Source: Panulirus ornatus (lineage: Eukaryota; Arthropoda; Malacostraca; Decapoda; Palinuridae). From it: a stretch of DNA of 64,000 bases. The stretch lies in assembly GCF_036320965.1 (NCBI RefSeq), contig NC_092226.1:20518002-20582001 (forward strand). The letters are read 5' to 3'. Below the pieces are notes generated by a model. It saw nothing but the letters and a program-made list of their open reading frames with translations. It made no database searches and was not told the DNA's origin. The position numbers and the translations under genes were made by a program. The first letter of the stretch is position 1. Each line of letters opens with the position of its first letter. Below, one piece after another: positions 10,376-26,639 of the stretch.

Positions 10376-12458
10376 GACTGGAGCCTCAAAAAAAAACATA
10401 TTTCTCTGATTTGCCTTAACAGGAACTTAACTCTTTTCTTTTATAGGGAAGCAAAAAGACATTAAGGAACTATAAATATTTGTAAAAATCTTAATACTTG
10501 CAAAATTCTACCTCAGTAGGAAAAATTGGTAGAAGTCTTCTTCAGATCAGCATCAAAATTTACTCTGGGAAAAGGTTACTTATGTTTTCAGTGCTTTACA
10601 ATGTTTGTTGGATAAGAGAAGTACCTATACCTGTCGAACATGATTTGGAGCATTATGTTTTACTGTCCTATATCAAAATAGAGCAACTGGGGTTATGTAT
10701 ATAAGGAGAAACATGAGGTTAACTAATGCAAAAGTAGGTAATACAATTGAAAAATGCTGTAACAACAAAACCTCATTCAGCAGCCAAAATAATGGCAGAT
10801 ATACACCAACACTATATTTGTTTGCTGCTAGGAAGCACGTGGTTGCTCACTATGCCATCGGTTTCCTGAAATCTAACAATATGTTAGTGATTCATTTACA
10901 TGAGTGAGACTGATATATTTCAATTAGAGTATCAAAAATCTAGATAAATCTTGACTGCTAAAGAGGTCTGGTGAGGTTTTCCTAAGTTCTGTTGTTTCTT
11001 ACCAGTGTAATACCTACTTTTATCTTAAATAACTCCACACATTTCCAAATATACTAATGTTGACTTATTCAATATTCTTAGGTCATCCAAATCATCCTCT
11101 ACTAGTATTAATGTAATCAATAAATTACATGAAGCACCTAAAACATGAGCATCTTTTTCACGAAGCATAATTTGATGCAGACCTATAATAATTTTACCAT
11201 AAAATGTAATATATTAGCTTTGTATATTTGGTAATTTTGTTCTGCAGCAATAGTGCACTGTATATAGAATATCATAACTGTTGTGGATCTTGATTTCAAG
11301 CATCATATCTTATAAAATAATGTCAAGTTGATAACAGCAAGGGCAATGTATATCAAGAAAGATGTGGAGAAAAATATTATGTAAAACACATAAAGTATCA
11401 ACAATACCTATGAAGACCTCACCTAACCTCCACTAGTGGCTAAGAAGTATGTGTAAAACATACCAACATTAAATGAGTCTGCTGCTGGGATCACATAGAA
11501 CAGCTACCTGAGAAAGTTGAGTGATTGCATGCTTGGTTAAATGGTCTGTCATCTGCTTGTTACATGACTTGTCTGCAAGTATGTACTGAATCACAAAAGA
11601 GACTAGTGTACTTTGACTAGCATGATAAACATCAAGATAGCCTCATCTATTAGGGCTATTAGATGAGATCACCATATGTTTTATTAATATGTTACAAGTG
11701 TTTCACATACTTTTACACAGATTAACGTAACATTTTTTTCCTGATATTCATAAGCCTCACCACTAATGCCTTCTCTGATATCACAGCAAAATCTATATTT
11801 CTAATTAACTCAAAAAGTTTTAATGTAACCTTAAGATGCTACTCTAGCATTGGAGAACTAAATTAATATTCAAAACGAATAAGAACGTGAGGATGAATTA
11901 AAGACTACTAAGTTCATTAATTCAGTAATAAGGATCACAAAAAGGTGTAAAAAATGCTAATACCATCGTGACCAATATATCGGCAAAATAACTATTAGAT
12001 AGATGATAACATTATGCTCCTATAATGCAATTGTCACCGCTGGCAATGATATGTGCATGAATGTTTCTAATACCATTATATCTCCATACACACAGCGTAA
12101 AGCCAAAATCATGACGTTCAGGCATCATTTCATACCATATACATTTATTATCACATCTGGCAACTTACGAGTGCGAGATTATGTAGAACCACACTTCTTG
12201 ATATTATATGAAGTAGAGATAAAACACACAAAGTTAGAGTTTGATACACGTGTGTACATCAAAATACGAAGTGTAGCCAACCCTAACTTACAAGTGATAA
12301 CACTTTGTTCACTTTCACGAGTCCAGTCCTGAGATATGCCCTCTCCCTCGACCAGATAACATTAAATCCATAGAATTCTAGCTCTCCACGTCCTTTCGTT
12401 CTACTCTATCATATTTCTCATTACAAGAACTTTATGTAACTTATAATACCCATCCTAC
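10376..12458. other. Presumed intron, no recognised feature
   Basis: AT-rich sequence without microsatellites or LINE fragments that I can recognise. It sits directly downstream of the exon 1 donor on the minus strand. Short open frames such as 10498-10704 and 12003-12332 show no domain or splice context. Confidence 0.4.
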
Positions 12459-12515
12459 CTCATATTCATCGTCTGAGGATCCTGACACAATCTCTATGAC
12501 TTCGTTTGCCGCCAT
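12459..12515 (-). CDS. Candidate first coding exon (SIM-like N terminus)
   Basis: On the minus strand an ATG at 12515-12513 has G at -3 and G at +4. It opens MAANEVIEIVSGSSDDEYE, 19 codons, ending at a GT donor at 12458-12457 (GAG then GTAGGATGGG). The exon ends in phase 0, matching the phase-0 start of the exon at 463-849. VIEIVSGSSDDE is a textbook-like SUMO-interaction motif: a hydrophobic core followed by Ser and acidic residues. Exon 2 carries a second SIM-like stretch, which supports linking the two. No promoter element is assigned upstream. The exon is very short, so chance cannot be excluded without transcript data. Confidence 0.5.
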
Positions 12516-13447
12516 TACTGTATTTGTAAACACAGTGTAGGATGAACTTCTGCGATTCCACGCAGTCCTTATCATAAGTAGCCAAGGGACTGCTCTTAAT
12601 ATTCTAACTTTTTTCCCCTGGATATTGTAAATTAAGTTTCAATCTGGTACTTCTTTATGTGGCTGATGTTAAAGCTGTCACTTCACATAACGTCAGGTAC
12701 GTTGACAGTGCAAGTTTTTCTTTTATTTCGAGGACCCAGTTGGATATACTGAAGATCAACCTAAAGGCAAAATTTTACATTAGATTTATAGTCTGTCAAG
12801 GATTTTCAGCTTAATTTCTTTCGGTAACAATAGTCCTACATTTATTCGATGTACTACAAAATTCATCGTGCAGCAAAAGACTTCCAAAGCATCAAGGGTT
12901 AGTTGTAGACCCTCATATTTGGTGATAATGGAGCGGTAAAGCAAAATGGATAATTCTCTTAGCATCTTAGTATGGAGTACTAATGCTTAAACCAACTCAG
13001 GCTTCTTAAATGGCAACACTATGACAGAGGAAACCTTCTGCCACTCATCAATCGCAATGAATGTTATCCTTATCTATTCCCCTGATTACATTTACCTTTG
13101 AGCTTGTTGCTCGTTACTACAATTCACAAGAAATCATTCGTATATGTCTTCTCGCAAATAACACAGTGTTTGTGTGTTGTCTGCATAAATCTTAAAGTCT
13201 TTACTGCTCTAAACATACATATCTAAATAGCCCCCCCACCCCCCACCCCCAGGAGGCCAAGGATCCCATATGGTACTTGACCCGTCATTAAGAGAGGAAT
13301 GGCCTCATTGTCTTTAGTGTATTAAAATAGAACCAACTACCGTAAGACACGAACATAAAGAGCATCAGGGTCACATTCGGTTTATAATGTTAACTGTACA
13401 AAGGTTCAATAGATGGTTCAATTTACATCAAAATGAACCCAGTTACA
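12516..13447. other. Region upstream of candidate exon 1
   Basis: This would hold the 5' UTR and promoter if exon 1 is real. No convincing TATA box or initiator is assigned. A C-rich tract (CCCCCCCACCCCCCACCCCC) lies near 13231-13250. No coding sequence is seen. Confidence 0.35.
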
Positions 13448-13488
13448 TCGTGTTTTTTTTTTTTTTTGTGTGTGTGTGTGTGTGTGTA
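13448..13488 (+). repeat. Poly-T then (GT)n microsatellite
   Basis: About 15 T followed by roughly 10 GT units. Confidence 0.95.
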
Positions 13489-13911
13489 GAGCTCAAATTG
13501 GAGCAAATTATTGCAGTTAGGGTCAGATAAGTGTTATGTATGATGGATAAAGGTTAGACACACTTGCCTCAGATCACGACATGTAAACAAACACTATCAT
13601 TTGATTGTCTCTTTCACTAAATCCGTGTCTCTGATTCTATCTTCGAAGCCACGAAAAAATAAAACTGCAACACTCATAATCAAGTTTAAACTCTCTCTCA
13701 TGGTCCTATACACCACAGTTTATAACAATGCATCAGACAAGCAAAAGCCCATGTGAGTTACCACGACTGTACAGTGGACACTCCTCCCCTAGCACAGACT
13801 TGCTTATCCCTAAACGCTTCAAAAGAAGTCAGATCTTCTGTGAGTGATCATTGGTCAGTATGTGCACCAATTCTAGGATACAACGGAGGGGAAAATAAAA
13901 GGAGCGATCTT

Positions 13912-13996
13912 CCTGTGATATTCCCTCAGAGGCCCAGTTCTCTGTTCTTAACGCTACCTTGCTAACGCGGGAAATGGCGAATAGTATGAAAAAGAA
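13912..13996 (+). mobile_element. Element B fragment (3' part)
   Basis: It matches the 3' half of element B: 'TATTCCCTCAGAGGCCCAG', 'CTCTGTTCTTAACGCTACC', 'GCTAACGCGGGAAATGGCG' and 'AATAGTATGAAAAAG'. It leads straight into a (TA)n tail. Confidence 0.85.
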
Positions 13997-16499
<2,503 letters not shown>

Positions 16500-16960
16500 C
16501 TAGCTGATCGTAGCGCCCTCCTTAAACCCTTGAGCACGACGGTCGGCGGTACGATTCTTGCGCAAGACGCTTGGTTGTACGATCCTTGGGCACGGCGATG
16601 GGCGGTACGATACTTGAGCACGACCCTCGACGGTACGGTCCTTGAACACGACGGTACAAACTCTCCAGTTTGATGGTTCGACCTTATTTGATCTCACCCT
16701 CAAGGATCGGGTCCAAGACCAGGTCAGTATACATGAGAGTCGCACCGTCGTTCCTTGAGGTTCGTAACGTCATGCTCAGGGATCGTACCGTCATGCATAA
16801 TGATCTAATCGTCATGTTCCTCACCGTCATGCGTTAGGATCGTAGTACCGTCATGCTTAGGGATCGTACCGTCATGCATAAGGATAGTACCACCATGCTT
16901 TAGGATCGTACCGTCAAGCTTAAGGATCGTGCCGACATGCTAAATGAAGGTGCCACCTGC
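16500..16960 (+). repeat. Degenerate minisatellite, 'GGATCGTACCGTCATGC' units
   Basis: Imperfect units of roughly 25-36 bp built on 'GGATCGTACCGTCATGCnTA' (16760-16950), and a related inverted-sense set with 'CGACGGTACGATCCTTG' (16530-16660). Open frames on the minus strand follow the repeat and are not called. Confidence 0.7.
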
Positions 16961-17002
16961 ATCTCTGGTCGTGGTCCGACCAGATATCCTAATTTTCACT
17001 GA

Positions 17003-17510
17003 CAAGCGTGGTAGGGGAAGAGTCAGGACATGTGTGTGGTAAGGGTGTGGGTCAGGAGGACAGGTGTGGTCGGGTGTGGGTCAGGAGGACAGGTGTGGTA
17101 GAGTGTGGGTCAGGAGGACAGGTGTGTGGTAAGGGTGTGGGTCAGGAAGACAGGTGTGGTAGGGTGTGGGTCAGGACAGGTGTGGTAGGGTGTGGGTCAG
17201 GAGGACAGGTGTGGTAGGGTGTGGGTCAGGAGGACAGGTGTGTGGTAAGGGTGTGGGTCAGGAGGACAGGTTTGGTAGAGTGTGGGTCAGGAGGACAGGT
17301 GTGTGGTAAGGGTGTGGGTCAGGAGGACAGGTGTGGTAGGGTGTGGGTCAGGAGGACAGGTGTGGTAGGGTGTGGGTCAGGAGGACAGGTGTGGTAGAGT
17401 GTGGGTCAGGAGGACAGGTGTGGTAGGGTGTGGGTCAGGAGGACAGGTGTGGTAGGGTGTGGGTCAGGAGGACAGGTGTGGTAGGGTGTTGGTTAGGACA
17501 GGTGTAGCTG
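17003..17510 (+). repeat. 29-bp G-rich minisatellite
   Basis: Tandem units of GTGTGGGTCAGGAGGACAGG plus TGTGGTAGG, with variants carrying GTGTGGTAAG. About 16-17 units. There is strong strand asymmetry (G-rich on plus). Confidence 0.95.
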
Positions 17511-17794
17511 AAAGACATGCCAGCTCCTATCCGTCAGATGATTTGCCTTGAGGCTGTGTCGCTTGTCCTTTCCTCACACGAAAACACTGATAACGTAGCC
17601 GAGGTGGCTGGCCACACCGGATGCTGCATCCTCTTCTAATAACACAACGTCTGGTGCCACGAACCATAATTTTGGTCATGACACAAAATCCACCACAATC
17701 CATCGAGTGATATGGCGACCACTGGGAGAAAGGAATAGAGCAACGTATATCAGTAAAACTGAAACAGATATTGATACTTCCTTTCTGTGGGTAT
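17511..17794. other. Spacer between two minisatellites
   Basis: No gene or repeat recognised. A minus-strand open frame that starts in the next array runs through here. It is open mainly because the array unit is a multiple of three. Confidence 0.4.
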
Positions 17795-18165
17795 ACTTGT
17801 GGATGGTGGTAACTGGAACCCCATAGCCCTACACTTAGTGTATGATAGTAACTGGAACCCCATAGCCTTACACTTAGTGTATGATAGTAGTTGGAAACCC
17901 ATAGCCCTACACTTAGTGTATGATAGTAGTTGGAAACCCATAGCCCTACACTTAGTGTATGATAGTAACTGGAACCCCATAGCCCTACACTTAGTGTATG
18001 ATAGTAGTTGGAAACCCATAGCCCTACACTTAGTGTATGATAGTAGTTGGAACCCCATAACCCTACACTTAATGTGTGATAGTGGTTGGAACCCCATAAC
18101 CCTACACCTAGTGTATGATACTGGTTGGAACCCCATAACCCCACACCTAATAGGTGGCAACACTG
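17795..18165 (+). repeat. 39-bp minisatellite, open in frame on both strands
   Basis: About nine to ten units of 39 bp, for example 'CCATAGCCCTACACTTAGTG' then 'TATGATAGTAACTGGAACC'. Because 39 is divisible by three, open frames run through on both strands (13-residue repeat LHLVYDSNWNPIA on plus). I treat it as a repeat array, not a gene. Confidence 0.93.
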
Positions 18166-18470
18166 GCCTAGCGGATCATAGTGGTTAGAAAACCATAATC
18201 TTTCACCTGATGACTGCCAACACTGCCAACAAGAAAGCACATGACATTTAAAATAGGCGTATCAAACTTGTCACTTCAAATGCTCCCATAGAAATACTGT
18301 AACACACACACACACACAAAGGAAAAATATACTTATGTGGGAACGAAACTCCCAAGTGCCATATTACAGAGGAACCACAACCATTGTGTCGCATGTGGCA
18401 AACAACCGCTTCTGTTGGAGCCCAACCAATGCATTTACGGCGGGTCCATTGTCCCTGATAGCGTAACGTC
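18166..18470. other. No recognised feature
   Basis: It contains a short (CA)n at 18302-18319. Otherwise nothing recognised. Confidence 0.4.
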
Positions 18471-18722
18471 ATGAGAACGTGCACCACCAAGATGCAACCG
18501 CTACTTCTCATAGTTTCTACGTGGAGACCAGCCACAATAGGACTGACCATTACGATACCTCATTTCAGCGAAGGTTGGAACCGGAGAATTCTCCTTCTTG
18601 TTTCGTCTTTCTCTCTTCCTGTAACCTTTTCACCTTTAAGACTCGGGTCGACAAACACTTGAGAAGCTCAAATCAATTTTTGCATTCTTTTTCTCGTACC
18701 CACACTCTCCCTTTCACCTGAT
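18471..18722 (+). mobile_element. Possible LINE C-terminal relic
   Basis: A frame here reads 'RRLEPENSPS...NLFTFKTRVDKHLRS'. That resembles the end of the long RT ORF in CR1/Jockey-group LINEs, where a 'LW..LP' motif precedes 'FKTRVDKHL'. Only the terminal segment is recognisable. Confidence 0.4.
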
Positions 18723-18771
18723 AGCCATGGGTGATATATATTTTTTTGTTTATTCTATGACGGCTTCATCT

Positions 18772-18809
18772 ATCTGTCTATCTATCTATCTATCTATCTA
18801 TCTATCAAG

Positions 18810-18872
<63 letters not shown>
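18772..18872 (+). repeat. (TCTA)n then (TA)n microsatellite
   Basis: About eight TCTA units (18775-18806) and then about 60 bp of TA from 18811, leading into an element B copy. Confidence 0.97.
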
Positions 18873-18874
<2 letters not shown>

Positions 18875-19016
18875 CCCTGGGGACAGGGGAAAAAGAATAC
18901 TTCCACGTATTCCCTGCGTGTCGTAGAAGGCGACTAACAGGGATGGGAACAGGGCGCTGGAAACCCTTCCCTTCTATTTCACTTTTCCAAAAGAATAAAC
19001 AGAGAAGGGGGCCAAG
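18873..19016 (+). mobile_element. Element B copy, 5' part, diverged
   Basis: It begins 'ATCCCTGGGGACAGGGG' after (TA)n and continues 'TTCCCTGCGTGTCGTAGAAG' and 'CAGAGAAGGGGGCCAAGTGAG'. It lacks the 3' part shared with LINE-A. Confidence 0.85.
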
Positions 19017-19033
19017 TGAGGATGGTTATAAAT

Positions 19034-19205
19034 GTGAAGTCGCAGTTCAGTAGTTCAAATAATCTTATTCAACATGTAATTTTTCTATATATATGCAGCA
19101 CTATGTTTGCACCTGATGAGGTAGACTGTCTCCGTGAAACATGTCGTGCCACATGTATAGAAAAATTACGTTAAAATTATTTGAAATACTAAACTGAGAT
19201 TTCAC

Positions 19206-19207
<2 letters not shown>
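19034..19207. ncRNA. Inverted-repeat fragment with hammerhead-like core
   Basis: A long hairpin. Outer arms around 19034-19063 and 19174-19203 are imperfect complements. The inner arms, GTAATTTTTCTATA at 19076-19089 and TATAGAAAAATTAC at 19156-19169, are perfect complements. At the apex is a hammerhead-ribozyme-like arrangement. Stem I is GCAC (19109-19112) with GUGC (19146-19149). CUGAUGA is at 19113-19119. A stem II starts with GG (19120-19121) and closes with CC (19132-19133), containing a bulged U. GAAA is at 19136-19139. A minimal stem III C-AU-G precedes the UC of a GUC cleavage triplet (C at 19145). Two extra bases (GU, 19134-19135) before GAAA depart from the consensus. Such cores are known in Penelope-like elements; activity is unproven. 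Confidence 0.45.

Positions 19208-19295
<88 letters not shown>
19208..19295 (+). repeat. (TA)n array
   Basis: About 88 bp of uninterrupted TA directly after the hairpin element. Confidence 0.97.
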
Positions 19296-19299
<4 letters not shown>

Positions 19300-19619
19300 T
19301 ACGAACTCAATACTTATTCGAGCAAGGTCGCCAGTAACAAATACTATACTGATCCTTTTCTTTGCAAGGACGTTAGATTTGTTATATTGCACAACTCAGG
19401 ATAACGCTATCTTAACGTTATGGGATTAAAACAAACACCAGGGTTAGAATTACTTATAATGAAAGAATTCAAATGTACAAGGTGAACACATAAATCAAGC
19501 ATGAATCATTTACGTTAACACTGAACATGAGTTTACCATTGAACATGAGTTAACATTCCAGATAAGATTTCAAACCAGGAGATCTCTTTCCTTTATGACA
19601 CTTTGTTCGATAACATTAC
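19296..19619. other. No recognised feature
   Basis: AT-rich sequence with several 'GAACATGAGTT' repeats near 19525-19555. No gene seen. Confidence 0.4.
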
Positions 19620-19775
19620 ACTTAGACTTGACGTGACACAGTAAACATCATCGTCACACTTAGCTAAACCTGACGTAACACAGTAAACATCATCGTTACA
19701 CTTAGCTAAACCTGACGTAACACAGTAAACATCATCGTTACACTTAGCTAAACCTGACGTGACACAGTAAACATC
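19620..19775 (+). repeat. 42-bp tandem repeat, about 4 units
   Basis: Units built on 'CTTAGCTAAACCTGACGTAA' followed by 'CACAGTAAACATCATCGTTA'. The first unit is the most diverged. Confidence 0.92.

Positions 19776-20789
<1,014 letters not shown>

Positions 20790-20867
<78 letters not shown>
20790..20867 (+). repeat. (TA)n array between element B copies
   Basis: About 78 bp of TA after the poly-A of the preceding copy. Confidence 0.97.
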
Positions 20868-20872
<5 letters not shown>

Positions 20873-21097
20873 GGGGATAGGGGAGAAAGAATACTTCCCA
20901 CGTATTCCCCGCGTGTCGTAGGTGACTAAAAGGGAAGGGAGCGGGGGGCTGGAAATCCTCCCCTCTCTTTTCTTTTTTTTTTTAATTTTCCAAAAGAAGG
21001 AACAGAGAAGGGAGCCAGGTGAGGATATTCCCTCAAAGGCCCAGTCCTCTGTTCTTAACGCTACCTCGCTAATGCGGGAAATGGCGAATAGTATGAA

Positions 21098-21099
<2 letters not shown>
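20868..21099 (+). mobile_element. Element B, full-length copy in tandem
   Basis: A second copy in the same orientation: 'ATCCCTGGGGATAGGGGAG' to 'GCGAATAGTATGAAAGA'. It lacks 'AGAAGGC' relative to the first copy ('GTCGTAGGTGACTAAAAGG'). Confidence 0.92.

Positions 21100-21182
<83 letters not shown>
21100..21182 (+). repeat. (TA)n array
   Basis: About 83 bp of TA as the 3' tail of element B. Confidence 0.97.
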
Positions 21183-21185
<3 letters not shown>

Positions 21186-21328
21186 CTTCCTCTGTTTCCC
21201 ATTTTAGAAATCTAAAAATACGAGGGGAGGATTTCTGGCCCCCCGCTCCCGTCCCCTCTAGTCGCCTTCTATGACTCGCGAGGAATGCGTGGGAGGTATT
21301 CTTTCACCCCTATCCCCAGGGATAATAT
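21186..21328 (-). mobile_element. Element B-like 5' half, inverted; resembles LINE-A 5' UTR
   Basis: The complement reads 'ATCCCTGGGGATAGGGG ... AATCCTCCCCTCGTA' and then 'TTTCTAAAATGGGAAACAGA'. That last motif also precedes the endonuclease start of LINE-A at about 39600-39625 (minus). The piece therefore looks like the 5' UTR of LINE-A, homologous to the 5' half of element B. Confidence 0.7.
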
Positions 21329-21334
21329 ACATAT

Positions 21335-22903
21335 ATATACATACTTAGAAAAGCAAATGGATATGTATGTAGCATTTATGAATCTGGAGAAGGCATATGA
21401 TAGAGTTGATAGAGATGCTCTGTGGAAGGTATTAAGAATATATGGTGTGGGAGGCAAGTTGTTAGAAGCAGTGAAAAGTTTTTATCGAGGATGTAAGGCA
21501 TGTGTACGTGTAGGAAGAGAGGAAAGTGATTGGTTCTCAGTGAATGTAGGTTTGCGGCAGGGGTGTGTGATGTCTCCATGGTTGTTTAATTTGTTTATGG
21601 ATGGGGTTGTTAGGGAGGTGAATGCAAGAGTTTTGGAAAGAGGGGCAAGTATGAAGTCTGTTGTGGATGAAAGAGCTTGGGAAGTGAGTCAGTTGTTCGC
21701 TGATGATACAGCGCTGGTGGCTGATTCATGTGAGAAACTGCAGAAGCTGGTGACTGAGTTTGGTAAAGTGTGTGAAAGAAGAAAGTTAAGAGTAAATGTG
21801 AATAAGAGCAAAGTTATTAGGTACAGTAGGGTTGAGGGTCAAGTCAGTTGGGAGGTAAGTTTGAATGGAGAAAAACTGGAGGAAGTAAAGTGTTTTAGAT
21901 ATCTGGGAGTGGATCTGGCAGCGGATGGAACCATGGAAGCGGAAGTGAATCATAGGGTGGGGGAGGGGGCGAAAATCCTGGGAGCCTTGAAGAATGTGTG
22001 GAAGTCGAGAACATTATCTCGGAAAGCAAAAATGGGTATGTTTGAAGGAATAGTGGTTCCAACAATGTTGTATGGTTGCGAGGCGTGGGCTATGGATAGA
22101 GTTGTGCGCAGGAGGATGGATGTGCTGGAAATGAGATGTTTGAGGACAATGTGTGGTGTGAGGTGGTTTGATCGAGTAAGTAATGTAAGGGTAAGAGAGA
22201 TGTGTGGAAATAAAAAGAGCGTGGTTGAGAGAGCAGAAGAGGGTGTTTTGAAATGGTTTGGGCACATGGAGAGAATGAGTGAGGAAAGATTGACCAAGAG
22301 GATATATGTGTCGGAGGTGGAGGGAACGAGGAGAAGTGGGAGACCAAATTGGAGGTGGAAAGATTGAGTGAAAAAGATTTTGTGTGATCGGGGCCTGAAC
22401 ATGCAGGAGGGTGAAAGGAGGGCAAGGAATAGAGTGAATTGGATCGATGTGGTATACCGGGGTTGACTTGCTGTCAGTGGATTGAATCAGGGCATGTGAA
22501 GCGTCTGGGGTAAACCATGGAAAGTTTTGTGTTGCCTGGATGTGGAAAGGGAGCTGTGGTTTCGGGCATTATTGCATGACAGCTAGAGACTGAGTGTGAA
22601 CGAATGGGGCCTTTGTTGTCTTTTCCTAGTGCTACCTCGCACACATGAGGGGGGGGGGGATGGTATTCCATGTGTGGCGAGGTGGCGATGGGAATGAATA
22701 AAGGCAGACAGTGTGAATTGTGTGCATGGGTATATATGTATGTGTCTGTGTGTGTATATATATGTGTACATTGAGATGTATAGGTATGTATATTTGCGTG
22801 TGTGGACGTGTATGTATATACATTGTGTATGGGGGTGGGTTGGGCCATTTCTTTCGTCTGTTTCCTTGCGCTACCTCGCAAACGCGGCAGACAGCGACAA
22901 AGC

Positions 22904-22904
<1 letters not shown>
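21335..22904 (+). mobile_element. LINE-A copy 3: 5'-truncated, long 3' UTR form
   Basis: It begins at 'YLEKQMDMYVAFMNLEKAYD' (RT motif A) immediately after 'ATATATACAT'. The RT frame stays open to a nonsense change at 22365-22367 (GGA to TGA within 'RWKDG'). The catalytic FADD segment is kept but one Leu is lost before it ('SQLFADD'). Downstream is the long form of the 3' UTR (22465-22905). It includes a block of about 260 bp ('GCCTGGATGTGGAAAGGGAG', 'TGGTATTCCATGTGTGGCG') that is missing from the copies at 5.9, 14.1 and 32.8 kb. It ends GCAGACAGCGACAAAG, poly-A and TA. Confidence 0.92.
21345..22367 (+). pseudogene. RT coding remnant of LINE-A copy 3
   Basis: It encodes the palm from motif A through FADD (near 21702-21713), the 'CFRYLGVDLAADGT' thumb region and the C-terminal 'GIVVPTMLYGCEAW' and '[19 protein letters not shown]' segments. 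Motif A reads 'AFMNLEKAYDRVD', so the first catalytic Asp is replaced by Asn in addition to the late nonsense codon. The fingers and endonuclease are missing. It is very close to copy 1 in sequence, so the insertion is relatively young. Confidence 0.88.
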
Positions 22905-22912
<8 letters not shown>

Positions 22913-22936
<24 letters not shown>

Positions 22937-22938
22937 AT
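22913..22938 (+). repeat. Poly-A and short TA tail of LINE-A copy 3
   Basis: Poly-A of about 17 bases at 22904-22920, then TATAATATATATATATAT. Confidence 0.9.
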
Positions 22939-23865
22939 GGCCACATTTATCCCTATAGATAGAGATGAATATATCTATGCTAATAATGTCACCATTGAAA
23001 GTATGTACGTAATGCCTTACAATGAGGCTAAATGGTACACCAACTGAAAAGGGTAAGAACTACTGCACTTCATCATTTCATCAACTGCAAACATTTCACG
23101 AATCAAGTCTTTCATACGTTTGCTACTAAAAACGTTCTTACTGCATGACAAGTGTTCTATGAACCAACTTGAGTGATTATACTGCTATCGTATCCATAAG
23201 AGTTATAATAGTATATAATTTATGTGAAATAAGAGCATATAGTAAGGTAGCTGGGATTTTCTCTGCCTCTCGCGGCTCTCGAAATAACTTTAAAACTGAG
23301 TAAAAACTTGTTAAACTGGTTCTTCTCTCGTTGACATCCTCGTTATATAGACTTAACTTCTCGTTTTACCCAGTCTTGCCTCCTGTTTTGTGGACCTCGT
23401 CCTAGTTTGTCATCAAGCGCCTCCAACAACCTGACCTTGTTGTTCAGTGAAAGAAAATTGAGCCTACTGTTAGGATATGTACGATCATAGAAAAGGCTTG
23501 GGTTCAGGAGCCTCTGCTGACTGAACGAAGCCGACCGGGCGGGTTCGGACGCCACTTGCTGAATCAGCTTTGTGTATTTGGACTCGAAAAACTCAAAATG
23601 GGATTGCTTTAAAACAGAATGCGATTACAGACTGAAACAAACGCTAGCAAAACGTCATGGTAGTGTTCAAAGGGTAGTCCATACGTAATATCCTATTTTA
23701 CATGATTTGCAAGCCCACCCCATCCCACTGGAACTTTCTGTAGTAGCATCTATCAAGGTTAAAAACCCATTAACATTAGGCAATTCCGCACACAACTTCT
23801 CACCTTTCGTTTTTTGATTTGATTTTGTCGGTACATTTTTTTATTTGATTTTGTCGGTACCTTCT

Positions 23866-23869
<4 letters not shown>
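22939..23869. other. Apparently single-copy, no firm gene
   Basis: A 70-codon minus-strand open frame (23343-23555; starts GTG, contains 'NNKVRLLEALDDKLG') has no recognisable domain and only a weak acceptor upstream. It is not called. A pair of 'TTTGATTTGATTTTGTCGGTAC' direct repeats lies near 23815-23860. Confidence 0.4.

Positions 23870-23935
<66 letters not shown>
23869..23935 (+). repeat. (CT)n microsatellite
   Basis: About 33 CT units. Confidence 0.97.
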
Positions 23936-23937
<2 letters not shown>

Positions 23938-23939
23938 AA

Positions 23940-24103
23940 TCCACACGCGAGTGCCGTTTCACACGCTAGCGAAGTAGCGCCAGGAGAGACTACGACAGGC
24001 CACATCCGTTCACATCCATTCTCTAGCCGTCATGTGCACTGCATCTAAATCACAGCTCCCTATTCACATCCAGGCCCCATGGACTTTCCCAAGGTTTATC
24101 CCA
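23940..24103 (-). mobile_element. Diverged LINE-A 3' UTR relic
   Basis: On plus it reads 'GCTAGCGAAGTAGCGCCAGG', 'GGCCACATCCGTTCACAT', 'CTCTAGCCGTCATGTGCA' and 'CACATCCAGGCCCCATGGAC'. This is the complement of the long-form LINE-A 3' UTR around 22500-22640. No coding part is attached. Confidence 0.72.

Positions 24104-26639
<2,536 letters not shown>

Noticed and set aside
17527..18240. 237-codon minus-strand open frame
   Set aside because: Its repeated segment is the antisense of a 39-bp minisatellite; equally long frames exist on the other strand.
23343..23555. 70-codon minus-strand frame with a plausible peptide
   Set aside because: Starts at GTG, weak acceptor, no recognisable family.
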